A stretch of DNA of 64,000 nucleotides. It comes from Rhizobiales bacterium GAS188 (GTDB lineage Bacteria > Pseudomonadota > Alphaproteobacteria > Rhizobiales > Beijerinckiaceae). The DNA is taken from contig FNSS01000001.1 of the NCBI GenBank assembly GCA_900104855.1, forward strand, positions 2,666,001-2,730,000, written 5' to 3'. The position numbers and the translations under genes were made by a program. The notes beneath the pieces were generated by a model. That model did not search any database. It was given only the letters and a program-made list of their open reading frames with translations, and was not told the DNA's origin. Of this stretch, positions 43,934 through 53,725 are shown in pieces; positions within the stretch are counted from its first letter, which is position 1; every line of letters starts with the position of its first letter.

Positions 43934-44087
43934 CACCTCTCCCCTTGCGGGAGAGGTCGGCTTCGATGAGCGAAGCGAAGAGAGGCCGGGTGAGGGGGGC
44001 AGCGCCGACTCCCTCGCAGAGGCGCCTCTACCTTGGGGCTGGGGTGACCGCCCTGACCCGACTTCCGAAGGCAGGAGCTGCCCCCCT
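43934..44087. repeat. Family B REP pair, copy 4, left part (interrupted)
   Basis: Left unit CACCTCTCCCCTTGCGGGAG...GGGTGAGGGGGGC (43934-44004) and the start of the reversed right unit, ending CTGCCCCCCT at 44087, where the insertion sequence begins. The rest of the right unit resumes at 45405. Confidence 0.85.
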
Positions 44088-44099
44088 TGTGTCTTGAAA

Positions 44100-45215
<1,116 letters not shown>

Positions 45216-45404
45216 CCCCCGACCATCCCTTGGTTCGACCGGCGAGCGACCATCCCTTCGTCCCGACCTGCGCCTCCGAAGGCCAGCGCTCGCAGGGACG
45301 GTCAATGATGGCCGCAGGCCACCGCCGCAGGCGGCGCGAAGCGTCATTGACGGTCCCGAGACCGCTGGCCCAATGACATAATCGGGAGCCCAAAATCACA
45401 GTTG

Positions 45405-45461
45405 CTCACCCGGATCACTCGCTGCGCTCGTGTTCCGACCTCTCCCACAAGGGGAGAGGTG
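45405..45461. repeat. Family B REP pair, copy 4, right part (interrupted)
   Basis: Begins CTCACCCGGATCACTCGC directly after the insertion sequence and ends GGGGAGAGGTG at 45461, completing the right unit whose beginning lies at 44076-44087. Confidence 0.85.
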
Positions 45462-45489
45462 AGGTCGGCGCTTCGCGGCAAAGGGAAGA

Positions 45490-48400
45490 TCACGGACCGC
45501 TGAGGAGCTGCGCCAGGGCGTTGGCCTGCGTCGTCGTCATCGCGGCGACCTGCGTGTCCGTGAAGGCCGCGCCCTGTGTTTTGGTCAGCGCACCGATCTC
45601 GGCCGTGCTGATGCCGGCGATCGCCGAGGTGCTGAGCGACGACAAATCGAAGCTCGTCAGTGCCGCGAAATTGGCCGGCGCCAATGCGGTGAGCTCGGCC
45701 GAGGTCAGGGCTTTGGCTTGCGTCGTCGTCAGCGCGGCGATTTCGCTCGAGGTCAGGGCGGCGACTTCGGCCATGGTGAGGATGCCGATCTGGGTCGGCG
45801 TCAGCGAGCTGATCTGGGTCGTCGTCAGACTGCTGAAGGTGGTGGTGGTCATGCCGATCACCTGCACGGCCGACAGGCCGGAGACCGATAGCGCCCCGAG
45901 GCTCGTCGTGCTCAAGCCGTTGAGCTGCGCCGCCGTCAAGCCGTGCAGCTGCGTCGCCGTCAGCGCGCCGAGCTCGGTCGTGGTCAGATAGCCGAGCGAG
46001 GTCGAGGTCAGGCTGCCGATCTGCGTCGCGCTCAAGATCGCGATATTGTTCTGCAGCTGGGTCGAGGTCAGGGTGTTGAGCAGCGCCGCGTTGAGCGCGG
46101 CGACCCGTGTCGAGGTCAGGACGCCGGCCTGCGTCGTCGTCAGATTGCCGGATGCCGTGGCGCTCAGCCCGCTGACTTGCGTGTCCGACAGGTTGGCGAC
46201 GTTCAAGGCATCGAGGCCCGTGGCGGTCAAGCCGTTGAGCTGCGTCGTGGACAGGCCCTGCAGCTGCGTCGCGGTCAGCGCGCCGAGCTCGGTCGTGGTC
46301 AGATTGCCGAGCGAGGTCGAGGTCAGGCCGCCGAGTTGCGTCGGCGTCAGGTTGGCGACGAGGCCCTGAAGCCCGGTCGGGCTCAGACCGTTGAGGAGAT
46401 CGGTGCTGAGCGCGGTGACGCGCGTCGCCGTCAAGCTGCTCATCTGGGTCGAGGTCAGATTGCCGACCGCCGTCGAATTGAGGCCGAAGATCTGCGTGTT
46501 CGACAGATTGGCGACGTTGAGAACGTCGAGGTCGGTCGAGCTCAGAGTGTTCAGCTGCGTCGTGGTCAGGCCCTGCAGCTGCGTCGTCGTCAGGCCGGTG
46601 AACTGCGTCGTCGTCAGACCAGCGAGCTGCGTCGTCGAGAGGCCGGAAATCTGCGCCGCCGCCAAGGAGCCGAGCGCACCTTGCAGCTCCGTCGTGGTCA
46701 GGGCGTTGAGCTGCGCCGCGGTCAGCGCGCCGATCTGCGCCAGCGTCAAGCTCGCGAACTGCGTCGAGGTCAGGTTGGCGATCGTCGCCGCCGAGAGGCC
46801 GGAAATCTGCACGGCGGGCAGATTGGAGACAGGCAATGCGTCGAGGCTCGTCGTTGCGAGACCGTTCAGCTGCACGGCCGTCAAGCCGCGCGCTTGCGTC
46901 GCCGTGAGGCCGGCGAGCTGCGTCGTGGTGAGGCTGCCGAGCGACGAGGTGGTGAGGCCCGAGATCTGCGCCGCGATCAGATTGCCCGCGAGGCTCTGCA
47001 GCTCGGTCGTGGTCAGGCTGTTGAGCTGGGCTGCCGTCAGCGCACCGATCTGGCTCGTCGTCAGGCTGCCGACCTGATTGGTCATCAAGGTATCGATCGC
47101 CGTGGTGGTGAGGCCGGCGAGCTGAGCGTTGGTCAGCTTGCTCACCGGCAGCGCGTCGAGGCTCGTCGTCGTGAGGCCGTTGAGCTGCGCCACCGTCAAC
47201 CCATGGGCTTGCGTCGTCGTGAGCGCTGCGAACTCCGTCGAGGTCAGGTTGCCGAGCGATGTGGAGGTGAGGCCGGCGAGCTGTGTGGCCGTGAGATTGC
47301 TGACGAGGCTCTGAATCCCGGTCGTGGTCAGGCTGTTGAGCTGGATGGCGGTCAGCGCGCCCATCTGGCTCGTCGTCAGATTGCCGAGGCGATCGGCCAC
47401 CAGGTTGCCGATCGCGGTCGTGTTGAGGCTGGCAAGCTGGACCGACGTCAGATTGGCGACCGTCAGCGCCTCGAGGCTCGTGGTCAAAAGGCCGTTGAGC
47501 TGCGACGCCGTCAGGCCTTGCATCTGCGTCGCCGTGAGAGCTCCGAGCTGCGTCGTGGTGAGGCTGCCGAGCAATGTGGTGCTGAGACCGCGTATCTGCG
47601 CCGAGGTCAGATTGCTCACGAGACCCTGAAGCTCGCTCGCGGTGAGTGCGTTGACCTGGGCGGCGCTCAAGGCGCGCTGCTGCGTGGTCGTGAAGGCCGC
47701 GACTTGCGTCGTGCTCAGATTGCCGATGGTCGTCGTCGCGAGGGCGGAAAGCTGCGCGGGCGTCAGGTTGGCCGGCGTCAGCGCATCGAGATTCGTGGTG
47801 TTGAGGCCGTTGAGCTGTGCCGCCGCCAGGCCGCGCATCTGGGTGGGCGTGAGAGCTGCGAGCTGCGTCGTGGCCAGGCCGTTGAGCGAGGTCGTGCTCA
47901 GGCCACTGATCTGTGTCGAGCTCAGACTCCCCAACGCGCCCTGCAGCTCGGTCGAAGTGAGGGCGTTCAGCTGGACCGCCGTCAAGGCGCCGAGCTGCGA
48001 TGAGGCCAAGCCACCAATCTGGGTGGTGGTCAGCTTGCCGATCGATGTCGCGGTGAGACCGACGAGCTGTGCGTTGGTCAGGTTGGTCACCGTCAGCGCG
48101 TCGAGGCTCGTCGTCGTCAGGCCATTGAGCTGCGCCACCGTCAGCCCATGGGCTTGCGTCGCCGTCAGGCCTGCGAGCAAGGTCGTCGTCAGGCCGCCAA
48201 GCGAGGTCGCGGTGAGGCCGGAGAGCTGCGTCGAGCTCAGATTGCCGGCCAGGCCTTGCAGCTCGGTCGAGGTGAGGGCATTCAGCTGCACCGCGTTCAA
48301 GACGGCGATTTGCGTCGTCGCCAGGCTGCCGATCTGCGTCGAGGTCAGGTTGCCGATCGTGGTCGCGTTGAGGCCTGATAATTGCCCGACCGTCAGCCTG

Positions 48401-49845
48401 GTGAGCGTCAACGCGTCGAGGCTCGCCGCGGGAAGGCCGTTCAGCTGCACCGCCGTCAGGCCGCGCATCTGGGTCGTCGTCAGGCCGGCAAGCTGCGTCG
48501 TGGTCAAGCCGCCGAGCGCAGTCGTGTTGAGCCCGCCGATCTGCAGCGCCGTCAGGTTGCCGGCAAGACCTTGCAGCTCGCCCGAGGTCAGGACGTTGAG
48601 CTGGGCGGCGCTCAGTGAACCGATCTGCGCCACCGTCAAGGCGCCGATCTGCGTCGTGCTCAGATTGCCGAACGCGGTCGTGTTGAGACCGGAGAGCTGC
48701 GTGGTCGCGAGATTCGCCGCCGTCAGCGCGTCAAGGCTCGCCACGGGAAGGCCGTTCATCTGCACCGCCGTCAGGCCGCGCATCTGCGTGGGCGTGAGTC
48801 CCGCGAGCCCGGTCGTGGTGAGACCACCGAGCGATGTCGTGGTGAGGCCCGAGATCTGCATCGAGGAGAGATGGCTCAACAGGCCTTGCAGCTCGGTCGA
48901 GGTCAGGGCGTTCAGCTGGGCGGCGTTCAAGGCACCCATCTGGGTATTGGTCAGGCTGCCGATCTGGGTCGCGGTCAGGTTGCCGATCGCCGTCTTGGTG
49001 AGCCCGGATAATTGCGCTGTCGTCAGATTGGCGAGCGTCAGCGCGTCGAGGCTCGTTGTCGCAAGGCCGTTCAGCTGTGTCGCCGTCAGGGCCTGCAGCT
49101 GCGTGGTCGCGAGACCTGCGAGCTGCGTCGTGGTCAGGGCGCCGAGCGAAGTGGCGGTGAGGCCCCTGATCTGCGTCGAGGTCAGGCTGCCGACCACGCC
49201 TTGCAGCTCGGTGGCGGTCAGGGCGTTCAACTGGGCAGGGCTCAAGGCGCGCACCTGCGTGGTCGTCAGGCCGGCGATCTGGGTCGGAGCGAGGTTGCCG
49301 ATTGCGGCGGGGCTCAACCCGGCCACCTGTGCGGTCGACAGGTTGGCGACCGTGACGGCCAGCAGGTCCGGCACGCTCATGGCGTTGAGCTGCGTCATCG
49401 TCAGGCCGCGCACCTGGGTCGGCGTCAGGCTGGACAGCGACGTGGTCGTCAGGCTGCCGAGCGAGACCGTGTTGAGGCCACCGATCTGCGCCGAGGTCAG
49501 TTCGCTCACCAGGCCCTGCAGCTCGGTCGAGGTGAGGGCGTTGAGCTGCGTCGTCCGCAAGGCGTCGACTTGCGTGGTGGTCAGCTCGCTGACTTCGGTG
49601 CTGGTCAGCGCGCCGATCTGCGCCAGGCTGAGCCCGCCGATCGCCATCGTCGACAAGGCTGCGATCTGGGTCGCGGCGAGTGCCTGGATATTGGTCGAGC
49701 TCAAGGCATTGAGCTGGGTGGCGTTCAGCGTAGCGGCGCCGGACGTGCTGAAAGCCGCGATATCGGTCGTGTTGAGTGCGGCCATCGAGGTGGTCGACAG
49801 ACCGGCAATCTGCGGGTTTCTGAGCGAGGTAATGATCGAGGTCAT
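45490..49845 (-). CDS. Giant protein of Leu/Thr-rich 8-residue repeats
   Basis: A 1451-residue protein made almost wholly of 8-residue units of the form L-[TSN]-x-x-[QST]-[LIM]-x-[GAS], for example LTTTQIGA and LTAAQLNA. Units combine into a 105-residue higher-order repeat with a fixed order of unit types, one 12-residue unit (LxGNLTSTQIGG type) and one 5-residue unit (LTVTN type). Lys, Arg, Cys and aromatics are nearly absent. The two hydrophobics per octamer suggest a solenoid, with Thr ladders exposed. No signal peptide or anchor is seen. ATG 49845 has GGAG 8 bases upstream; GTG 49854 is an alternative. I know no function; secreted adhesin or ice-binding-like roles are speculation. Confidence 0.8.
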   Translation of the reverse strand: MTSIITSLRNPQIAGLSTTSMAALNTTDIAAFSTSGAATLNATQLNALSSTNIQALAATQIAALSTMAIGGLSLAQIGALTSTEVSELTTTQVDALRTTQLNALTSTELQGLVSELTSAQIGGLNTVSLGSLTTTSLSSLTPTQVRGLTMTQLNAMSVPDLLAVTVANLSTAQVAGLSPAAIGNLAPTQIAGLTTTQVRALSPAQLNALTATELQGVVGSLTSTQIRGLTATSLGALTTTQLAGLATTQLQALTATQLNGLATTSLDALTLANLTTAQLSGLTKTAIGNLTATQIGSLTNTQMGALNAAQLNALTSTELQGLLSHLSSMQISGLTTTSLGGLTTTGLAGLTPTQMRGLTAVQMNGLPVASLDALTAANLATTQLSGLNTTAFGNLSTTQIGALTVAQIGSLSAAQLNVLTSGELQGLAGNLTALQIGGLNTTALGGLTTTQLAGLTTTQMRGLTAVQLNGLPAASLDALTLTRLTVGQLSGLNATTIGNLTSTQIGSLATTQIAVLNAVQLNALTSTELQGLAGNLSSTQLSGLTATSLGGLTTTLLAGLTATQAHGLTVAQLNGLTTTSLDALTVTNLTNAQLVGLTATSIGKLTTTQIGGLASSQLGALTAVQLNALTSTELQGALGSLSSTQISGLSTTSLNGLATTQLAALTPTQMRGLAAAQLNGLNTTNLDALTPANLTPAQLSALATTTIGNLSTTQVAAFTTTQQRALSAAQVNALTASELQGLVSNLTSAQIRGLSTTLLGSLTTTQLGALTATQMQGLTASQLNGLLTTSLEALTVANLTSVQLASLNTTAIGNLVADRLGNLTTSQMGALTAIQLNSLTTTGIQSLVSNLTATQLAGLTSTSLGNLTSTEFAALTTTQAHGLTVAQLNGLTTTSLDALPVSKLTNAQLAGLTTTAIDTLMTNQVGSLTTSQIGALTAAQLNSLTTTELQSLAGNLIAAQISGLTTSSLGSLTTTQLAGLTATQARGLTAVQLNGLATTSLDALPVSNLPAVQISGLSAATIANLTSTQFASLTLAQIGALTAAQLNALTTTELQGALGSLAAAQISGLSTTQLAGLTTTQFTGLTTTQLQGLTTTQLNTLSSTDLDVLNVANLSNTQIFGLNSTAVGNLTSTQMSSLTATRVTALSTDLLNGLSPTGLQGLVANLTPTQLGGLTSTSLGNLTTTELGALTATQLQGLSTTQLNGLTATGLDALNVANLSDTQVSGLSATASGNLTTTQAGVLTSTRVAALNAALLNTLTSTQLQNNIAILSATQIGSLTSTSLGYLTTTELGALTATQLHGLTAAQLNGLSTTSLGALSVSGLSAVQVIGMTTTTFSSLTTTQISSLTPTQIGILTMAEVAALTSSEIAALTTTQAKALTSAELTALAPANFAALTSFDLSSLSTSAIAGISTAEIGALTKTQGAAFTDTQVAAMTTTQANALAQLLSGP
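45870..49400 (-). repeat. Higher-order 315-base tandem repeat within the giant gene
   Basis: A landmark (GCGTCGAGGCTCGT and variants) recurs at about 45881, 46205, 46521, 46838, 47154, 47465, 47780, 48095, 48410, 48724 and 49038, giving spacings of 311-324 and mostly 314-316 bases. Neighbouring copies are alike but not identical, so the array arose by tandem duplication of a 105-codon block made of 24-base units. Confidence 0.85.
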
Positions 49846-50109
49846 CAAATGCACTCCGCGTCACCTCGTTCAGCGCGCGGCTCGAAGCGGCGCCGATCGA
49901 GTGATGCTCTCAAAATCGATTGGCCTTATGAATCCGGCAGGTAACGAGGTCCACCGCGATATGTTGTGATGGCTAATGAAGCGTGGCGTCGGTCGCGGAA
50001 GTCTCGCATGTCGTGTTCATGCATGTCTTTTTCCACGGATGTCTTTTCCACGGATGTCCTGGTCGCGCGCAGCTTGGCGATGCCTGGCCGATTCGTGCCG
50101 CTGAAGGCC

Positions 50110-50181
50110 TGAGCCCATGGGAAAAACCGTTAAAATAAGCTTTCGTAAAGGTTAACGGAAAATGAGTTTCCAAATGGTTAA
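50110..50181 (-). promoter_or_regulatory. AT-rich control region with a CtrA half-site-like octamer
   Basis: Unusually AT-rich for this genome, with GTTAAA, two GGTTAACG copies and ATGGTTAA (50174-50181), the complement of TTAACCAT, a CtrA half-site octamer. The canonical TTAA-N7-TTAA pair is not present. Lies about 270-330 bases upstream of the giant repeat gene. Confidence 0.3.
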
Positions 50182-50456
50182 CGCGGCGCCGTCTTGTCGC
50201 GAGGTACGCAGATGCGTATGGGGCCTTGCGGGGTCGTCAGCCGACTTCCTGGTTCCTCCGCCCGCCTGCGGCGCTTCGGCATGATCGCGGTACCTCGGAT
50301 GAGCCATTTCGGTTGCTTAGGCGACGATGTAAAGAGGAAGCGGCGAGTCGCGACAAGCCAGGGCCGGTCTTGAACCTTGCCCCCCCCAAAACAGGGCCGG
50401 CCCACCTTCAGGCTGATCAGAATCAGAGGCGGCATACGGTGGCCGTTATGCGCCAT

Positions 50457-50477
50457 CCTCCCCCTGCAAGGGGGAGG
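50457..50477. repeat. Short GC-rich palindrome
   Basis: CCTCCCCCTG-CA-GGGGGAGG type stem with a tiny loop, followed by GAATGAGGTGGGGG. It resembles a minimal REP and lies downstream of the SPFH gene stop, where it may act as a terminator. Confidence 0.6.
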
Positions 50478-50552
50478 AATGAGGTGGGGGTCTGGACGCG
50501 CGGGGCGAAAGTCGAATTAGGCGAAGGCCGCCCGCAAGCGAGGTGAGACGCC

Positions 50553-52385
50553 TCACTTCTTCACCACATCCGCGGCTGCGGCTCCGGCTCCGTCCTGGAA
50601 CACGCCACCGAACACCGCCGCGGCGCCCTCGAGCCCGTTGCCGCCTCCAGCCACATAGATGCGGGGCAGGTTGAGATTCTTGAGGATATCCGGATGGGCG
50701 GCGAGCAGATCGATGACGAGCTTCATCTGCTGCAGCCGCAGCACGCTGTCCTTGCCGAGCACATTGGCCTGCGCGGTCTGTCCGGCTGCCTGTTCCTCGA
50801 GATAGAGCCGCTCGGCTCGGCCCTCGGCCGCCCGCTTGTCCTGCATGAGCTTGGCCGTCTGGACGCCGATCTGTGCCGTGACGAGGTCGCTTTGCTGGTT
50901 GGCGGTGGCGCGCGCCTGCTCGGTCTTCTGACGCTGCTCCTGCGCCGTCTGCTCCTGGATGAAGGCGAGCTTCAGCTGGCCGGCGAGCTGCTCACGCTGG
51001 CGGGCCAGCAAGAGCTCCGGCGGGATGACCGATTCGCCCAGCCGGATCTCCTTGACGTCGACGCCGGCGCGCCTGCCATCGACCTGCATGCGTTCGAGGA
51101 TCGCCTTCTCGAGCACGGGGCGCTGCTCGATGGTGTCGAGCACCCGCGTCGGACGCGTGACGACGGACCTCACGCCCTTGTCGTCCAACTGCTCGACCTG
51201 AATCGTGCCGCCATAGACGTTGCGGACATGCGACCTGATCGACGGCACCACGATGCGGTCGTCGACCTCGCTTTGCCCACCGACGGCCGCGACCACGATT
51301 GGAGCATGCTCGGGCGTGATCTGCACGACCGCGCGCAGCTCCTGCTGGATCTCCCAGCCTTCCATCTTGGTGTTGATGGCCGAATCCGCCGAGTCGTTCG
51401 GCTTCGTGAAGGATTGGGTTCGCTCCGACTGGGTGAAGTCACCCTTGCTGTCGACCTTGAGATCGATATAGCGCCTTGTGAACCCACCCTTGAATTCGAG
51501 CGCCGTCACACGCGTCGAGACGAGGGTCACGTCATAGGCGTCGCGGTTGAGGTAATAGTCGTTCGGGGACAAAGAGTCCGCCCAGATGCCCTTGCATCCT
51601 TGCGGCACGAGGTCGGCCGCGAGGCCCTCGGCATCGGTCTTGGCCGTGATCGTCGCGCAATCGATACCCTTTGCCTGGACCGAAGACCGCACGACGCCGA
51701 CGGAGCCGGCCGGAACGCGGGTGATCGACGTGTCGAGCGGGGTCTCTTCCTTCGTCAGGCCCTGCAGGTTGTAGATCTCGTCATTGTTGGCGACCACATC
51801 CTTGCCATTCTTGATGAAGCCGATCTTCACCTCGAAGAGGGCGAGGTTGAGCGGATAGACACCGGGCTTGAGCACGCTGAGCTGCAGGCCCTTTTGCCCG
51901 CCATGAGTGAGGAAATACTCGGCGTCGAGAAATTTTTGGAAATCCTTCTCCGGCCAGGCATCGGCCATGACCTGGCCGGCCGGCAGAGGGGCACCATCGC
52001 GGGCCACGACGCGTCCGTAGAAGCCTTGCGGCACCGTGACGAGGGGCAGGTAGTCGAGCGTGTTCAGGACATTGAAGAATGGCGAGATGCGGAAGGTGCC
52101 GGGCGGGATGACCTGGGCCTGATAGCCCGTCTCGCCATTCGTGGCGATCAGCTGTCCGTCGGCCAAGTTTGACGCGCCGTAGAGCTTGCGCACCACCCCG
52201 ACCTCATTGGCCGGTATCTTGACGATGCTGGTTTCGAGAATGGCGGTCAGCGCCAGGAGCAGCAGCAGGACGCGCGCGATGGCGATGCCATGGGCCCCTC
52301 CCCATCCAGGCAAGGCACCAGGCATGAAGCGCGGAGCCACAATCGCGGCAATCAGCGCCAGGATCACGATCACAACGTAGATCAT
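50553..52385 (-). CDS. Large SPFH-domain (flotillin-like) membrane protein
   Basis: A 610-residue protein. Two N-terminal hydrophobic helices (IYVVIVILALIAAIVAP and ARVLLLLLALTAILETSI) precede an SPFH domain (VKIPANEVGVVRKLYG to about 400, including VVQITPEHAPIVVAAVGG), then a coiled-coil region rich in Gln, Glu and Ala (about 450-545) and a Gly/Ala-rich C-terminus. Longer than stomatins and with a second SPFH-like stretch (RVPAGSVGVVRSSVQAKG), it resembles flotillin-like proteins of unknown role. Start ATG 52385. No NfeD partner is adjacent. Confidence 0.85.
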   Translation of the reverse strand: MIYVVIVILALIAAIVAPRFMPGALPGWGGAHGIAIARVLLLLLALTAILETSIVKIPANEVGVVRKLYGASNLADGQLIATNGETGYQAQVIPPGTFRISPFFNVLNTLDYLPLVTVPQGFYGRVVARDGAPLPAGQVMADAWPEKDFQKFLDAEYFLTHGGQKGLQLSVLKPGVYPLNLALFEVKIGFIKNGKDVVANNDEIYNLQGLTKEETPLDTSITRVPAGSVGVVRSSVQAKGIDCATITAKTDAEGLAADLVPQGCKGIWADSLSPNDYYLNRDAYDVTLVSTRVTALEFKGGFTRRYIDLKVDSKGDFTQSERTQSFTKPNDSADSAINTKMEGWEIQQELRAVVQITPEHAPIVVAAVGGQSEVDDRIVVPSIRSHVRNVYGGTIQVEQLDDKGVRSVVTRPTRVLDTIEQRPVLEKAILERMQVDGRRAGVDVKEIRLGESVIPPELLLARQREQLAGQLKLAFIQEQTAQEQRQKTEQARATANQQSDLVTAQIGVQTAKLMQDKRAAEGRAERLYLEEQAAGQTAQANVLGKDSVLRLQQMKLVIDLLAAHPDILKNLNLPRIYVAGGGNGLEGAAAVFGGVFQDGAGAAAADVVKK

Positions 52386-52493
52386 CGGCCAACCCCTTCG
52401 GCTTCGAGCAGCTTATCTGCCGATGATATCAGCACCGGACATCGCGGCACAGGATGTCCGAACCGAAGGCCCGAGCTCGGCTTGTCGCGGCCG

Positions 52494-52871
52494 TCACTCC
52501 AAATTCCGCCAATCTTTCGCCGTGAGCCGTTCGAGCTCGGCGAAATAGCGCGCATTCGGGTCGCCATCAGGTTTCGCCGCCTTCATCAGCTCGTGCAGAT
52601 GTCCCATGAGCACCACGCCGATGGCGTGGATCGCCTCATGCCGGTCGAGGCCCTCTTCCATGAGGCGCTGCGCCGTGCGCCGTGCCGGCATTTTGTCCCC
52701 GAGCGCGATCTGGTTCTCGACGATCACGTGCCCGATGGCGTGCGCCGTCGCGTTCGGCAGGCGAATGCGCGCGCGCTGGTGATAGTCCTTCGTCACCGCA
52801 ATGCGCTCCTGCTCCTCCAGCGCCAGCCATTCCTGCGGGTCGGGGGCTTCGAGGGGATCGTAGCGCTGCAT
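52494..52871 (-). CDS. Conserved hypothetical protein (125 residues)
   Basis: A mostly helical protein beginning MQRYDPLEAPDPQEWLALEE with conserved-looking HAIGHVIVENQIALGD and EGLDRHEAIHAIGVVLMGHL; the paired His residues in HAIGH and RHEAIHAIG could bind a metal. I recognise the type as a widespread short protein in alphaproteobacteria but not a function. It starts 9 bases after the GST stop, so the two are probably one operon. Confidence 0.75.
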   Translation of the reverse strand: MQRYDPLEAPDPQEWLALEEQERIAVTKDYHQRARIRLPNATAHAIGHVIVENQIALGDKMPARRTAQRLMEEGLDRHEAIHAIGVVLMGHLHELMKAAKPDGDPNARYFAELERLTAKDWRNLE

Positions 52872-52880
52872 GGCCTGGCC

Positions 52881-53501
52881 TCAAGCGAGCTCCGCCGCCA
52901 CGGCTTTCTGGACCGCTTGCCGCTCGGACATGCGGCGTCGGTGATCGATCACCTTCGGCAGGCGTGTCGTGTCCACGCTATCGCCCTCCAGCCATTGCGC
53001 CAAGGTGAACAGGTAGGGGTCGCAGATCGTATAGGTCTCGCCCATCACCCAAGGCCCTTTCAGCATCTTGTGCTCGACGAGGTCGAAACACGCGCCGACG
53101 GATTGCGGCACCTTGCGCTGCATATCGGCGATGGCGGCCGGGTCGTCCGCCCAGCGACGGCCGCGCATGCGGTGGGCATGGGCGACATGCACCGTGGAGC
53201 ACAGATAGCTGTTGAAGGCCTGCACCTGCGCAAAGGCAAACGGGTCATCGAGAGGCGCAAGGCCCGCTTGCGGATGGCTCTGCGCGATGAAGGCAAGCAT
53301 AGCGGGCGTCTCGGTCAAAACGCCTCTGTCGGTGACCAATGCCGGCACCCGCCCCTTGGGGTTGACGGCGAGGTATTCGGAGCTTTGCTGCTCATTGGCC
53401 GCGAAGCTGATCTTGACGGTCGAATAGGCGGCGCCGGCTTCCTCCAAGGCGATATGCGAAGCGAGCGAGCAGGTACCGGTGGCGTAGTAGAGCTTGAGCA
53501 T
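52881..53501 (-). CDS. Glutathione S-transferase family protein
   Basis: A 206-residue GST: thioredoxin-like N-terminal domain (MLKLYYATGTCSLASHIALEEAG; YxxxGTCS is typical of beta-class bacterial GSTs, with Cys 11 as the likely catalytic residue), the VPALVTDRGVLTETPAMLAFIA glutathione-binding region, and a helical C-terminal domain (from about 90). ATG 53501. Conjugates or exchanges glutathione; substrate unknown. Confidence 0.92.
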   Translation of the reverse strand: MLKLYYATGTCSLASHIALEEAGAAYSTVKISFAANEQQSSEYLAVNPKGRVPALVTDRGVLTETPAMLAFIAQSHPQAGLAPLDDPFAFAQVQAFNSYLCSTVHVAHAHRMRGRRWADDPAAIADMQRKVPQSVGACFDLVEHKMLKGPWVMGETYTICDPYLFTLAQWLEGDSVDTTRLPKVIDHRRRMSERQAVQKAVAAELA

Positions 53502-53725
53502 GGGGCTTCCTCGGGTCAGGACATCGGCGATCGATCGCTTATCATATCCGGCTACGCGTGAGGCGCCGACCCTCGCGGTGCAACTCTTTCACTCCCTCGC
53601 CGCTTCGTGATTTCGTTCGATTTGTACGCATCGGCAACGCGCCGCGTTAACGACGCGGCCGTAGCTGTGTCGACGAGTGCAGCTTTTGGCACCCCGCGAT
53701 CGACTCGCAGCTAACGCCGGCGGAT

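Larger units (their letters stand above)
49846..50552. other. 700-base intergenic region upstream of the giant repeat gene
   Basis: No credible gene: short open frames here lack ribosome-binding sites and protein-like composition. It contains repeated GGATGTCTTTTCCACGG-like sequence at about 50020-50060, an AT-rich promoter-like block at 50110-50181, a long stretch of unremarkable sequence, and a CCTCCCCCTGCAAGGGGGAGG palindrome at 50457-50477. Confidence 0.5.

Noticed and set aside
45347-45382. Outward promoter in the right end of the IS110 element (TTGACG ... CATAAT)
   Set aside because: The spacer is 24 bases, too long for a normal sigma70 promoter.
45870-49400. Regularly spaced repeats as a possible CRISPR array
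   Set aside because: The units are 24 and 315 bases, contiguous and coding; there are no unique spacers and no cas genes.
47642-49969. Long plus-strand open frames across the giant repeat gene (47642-49969 and 45943-48003)
   Set aside because: They are antisense images of the repeat DNA. Only the minus strand is open over all 1451 codons with a ribosome-binding site and regular hydrophobic spacing.
49973-50173. 66-residue minus-strand frame beginning METHFPLTF
   Set aside because: No ribosome-binding site, starts in the AT-rich control block and includes a repeated GGATGTCTTTTCCACGG-type sequence; not protein-like.
50178-50456. 92-residue minus-strand frame
   Set aside because: No ribosome-binding site or recognisable motif; the region looks like decayed intergenic sequence.
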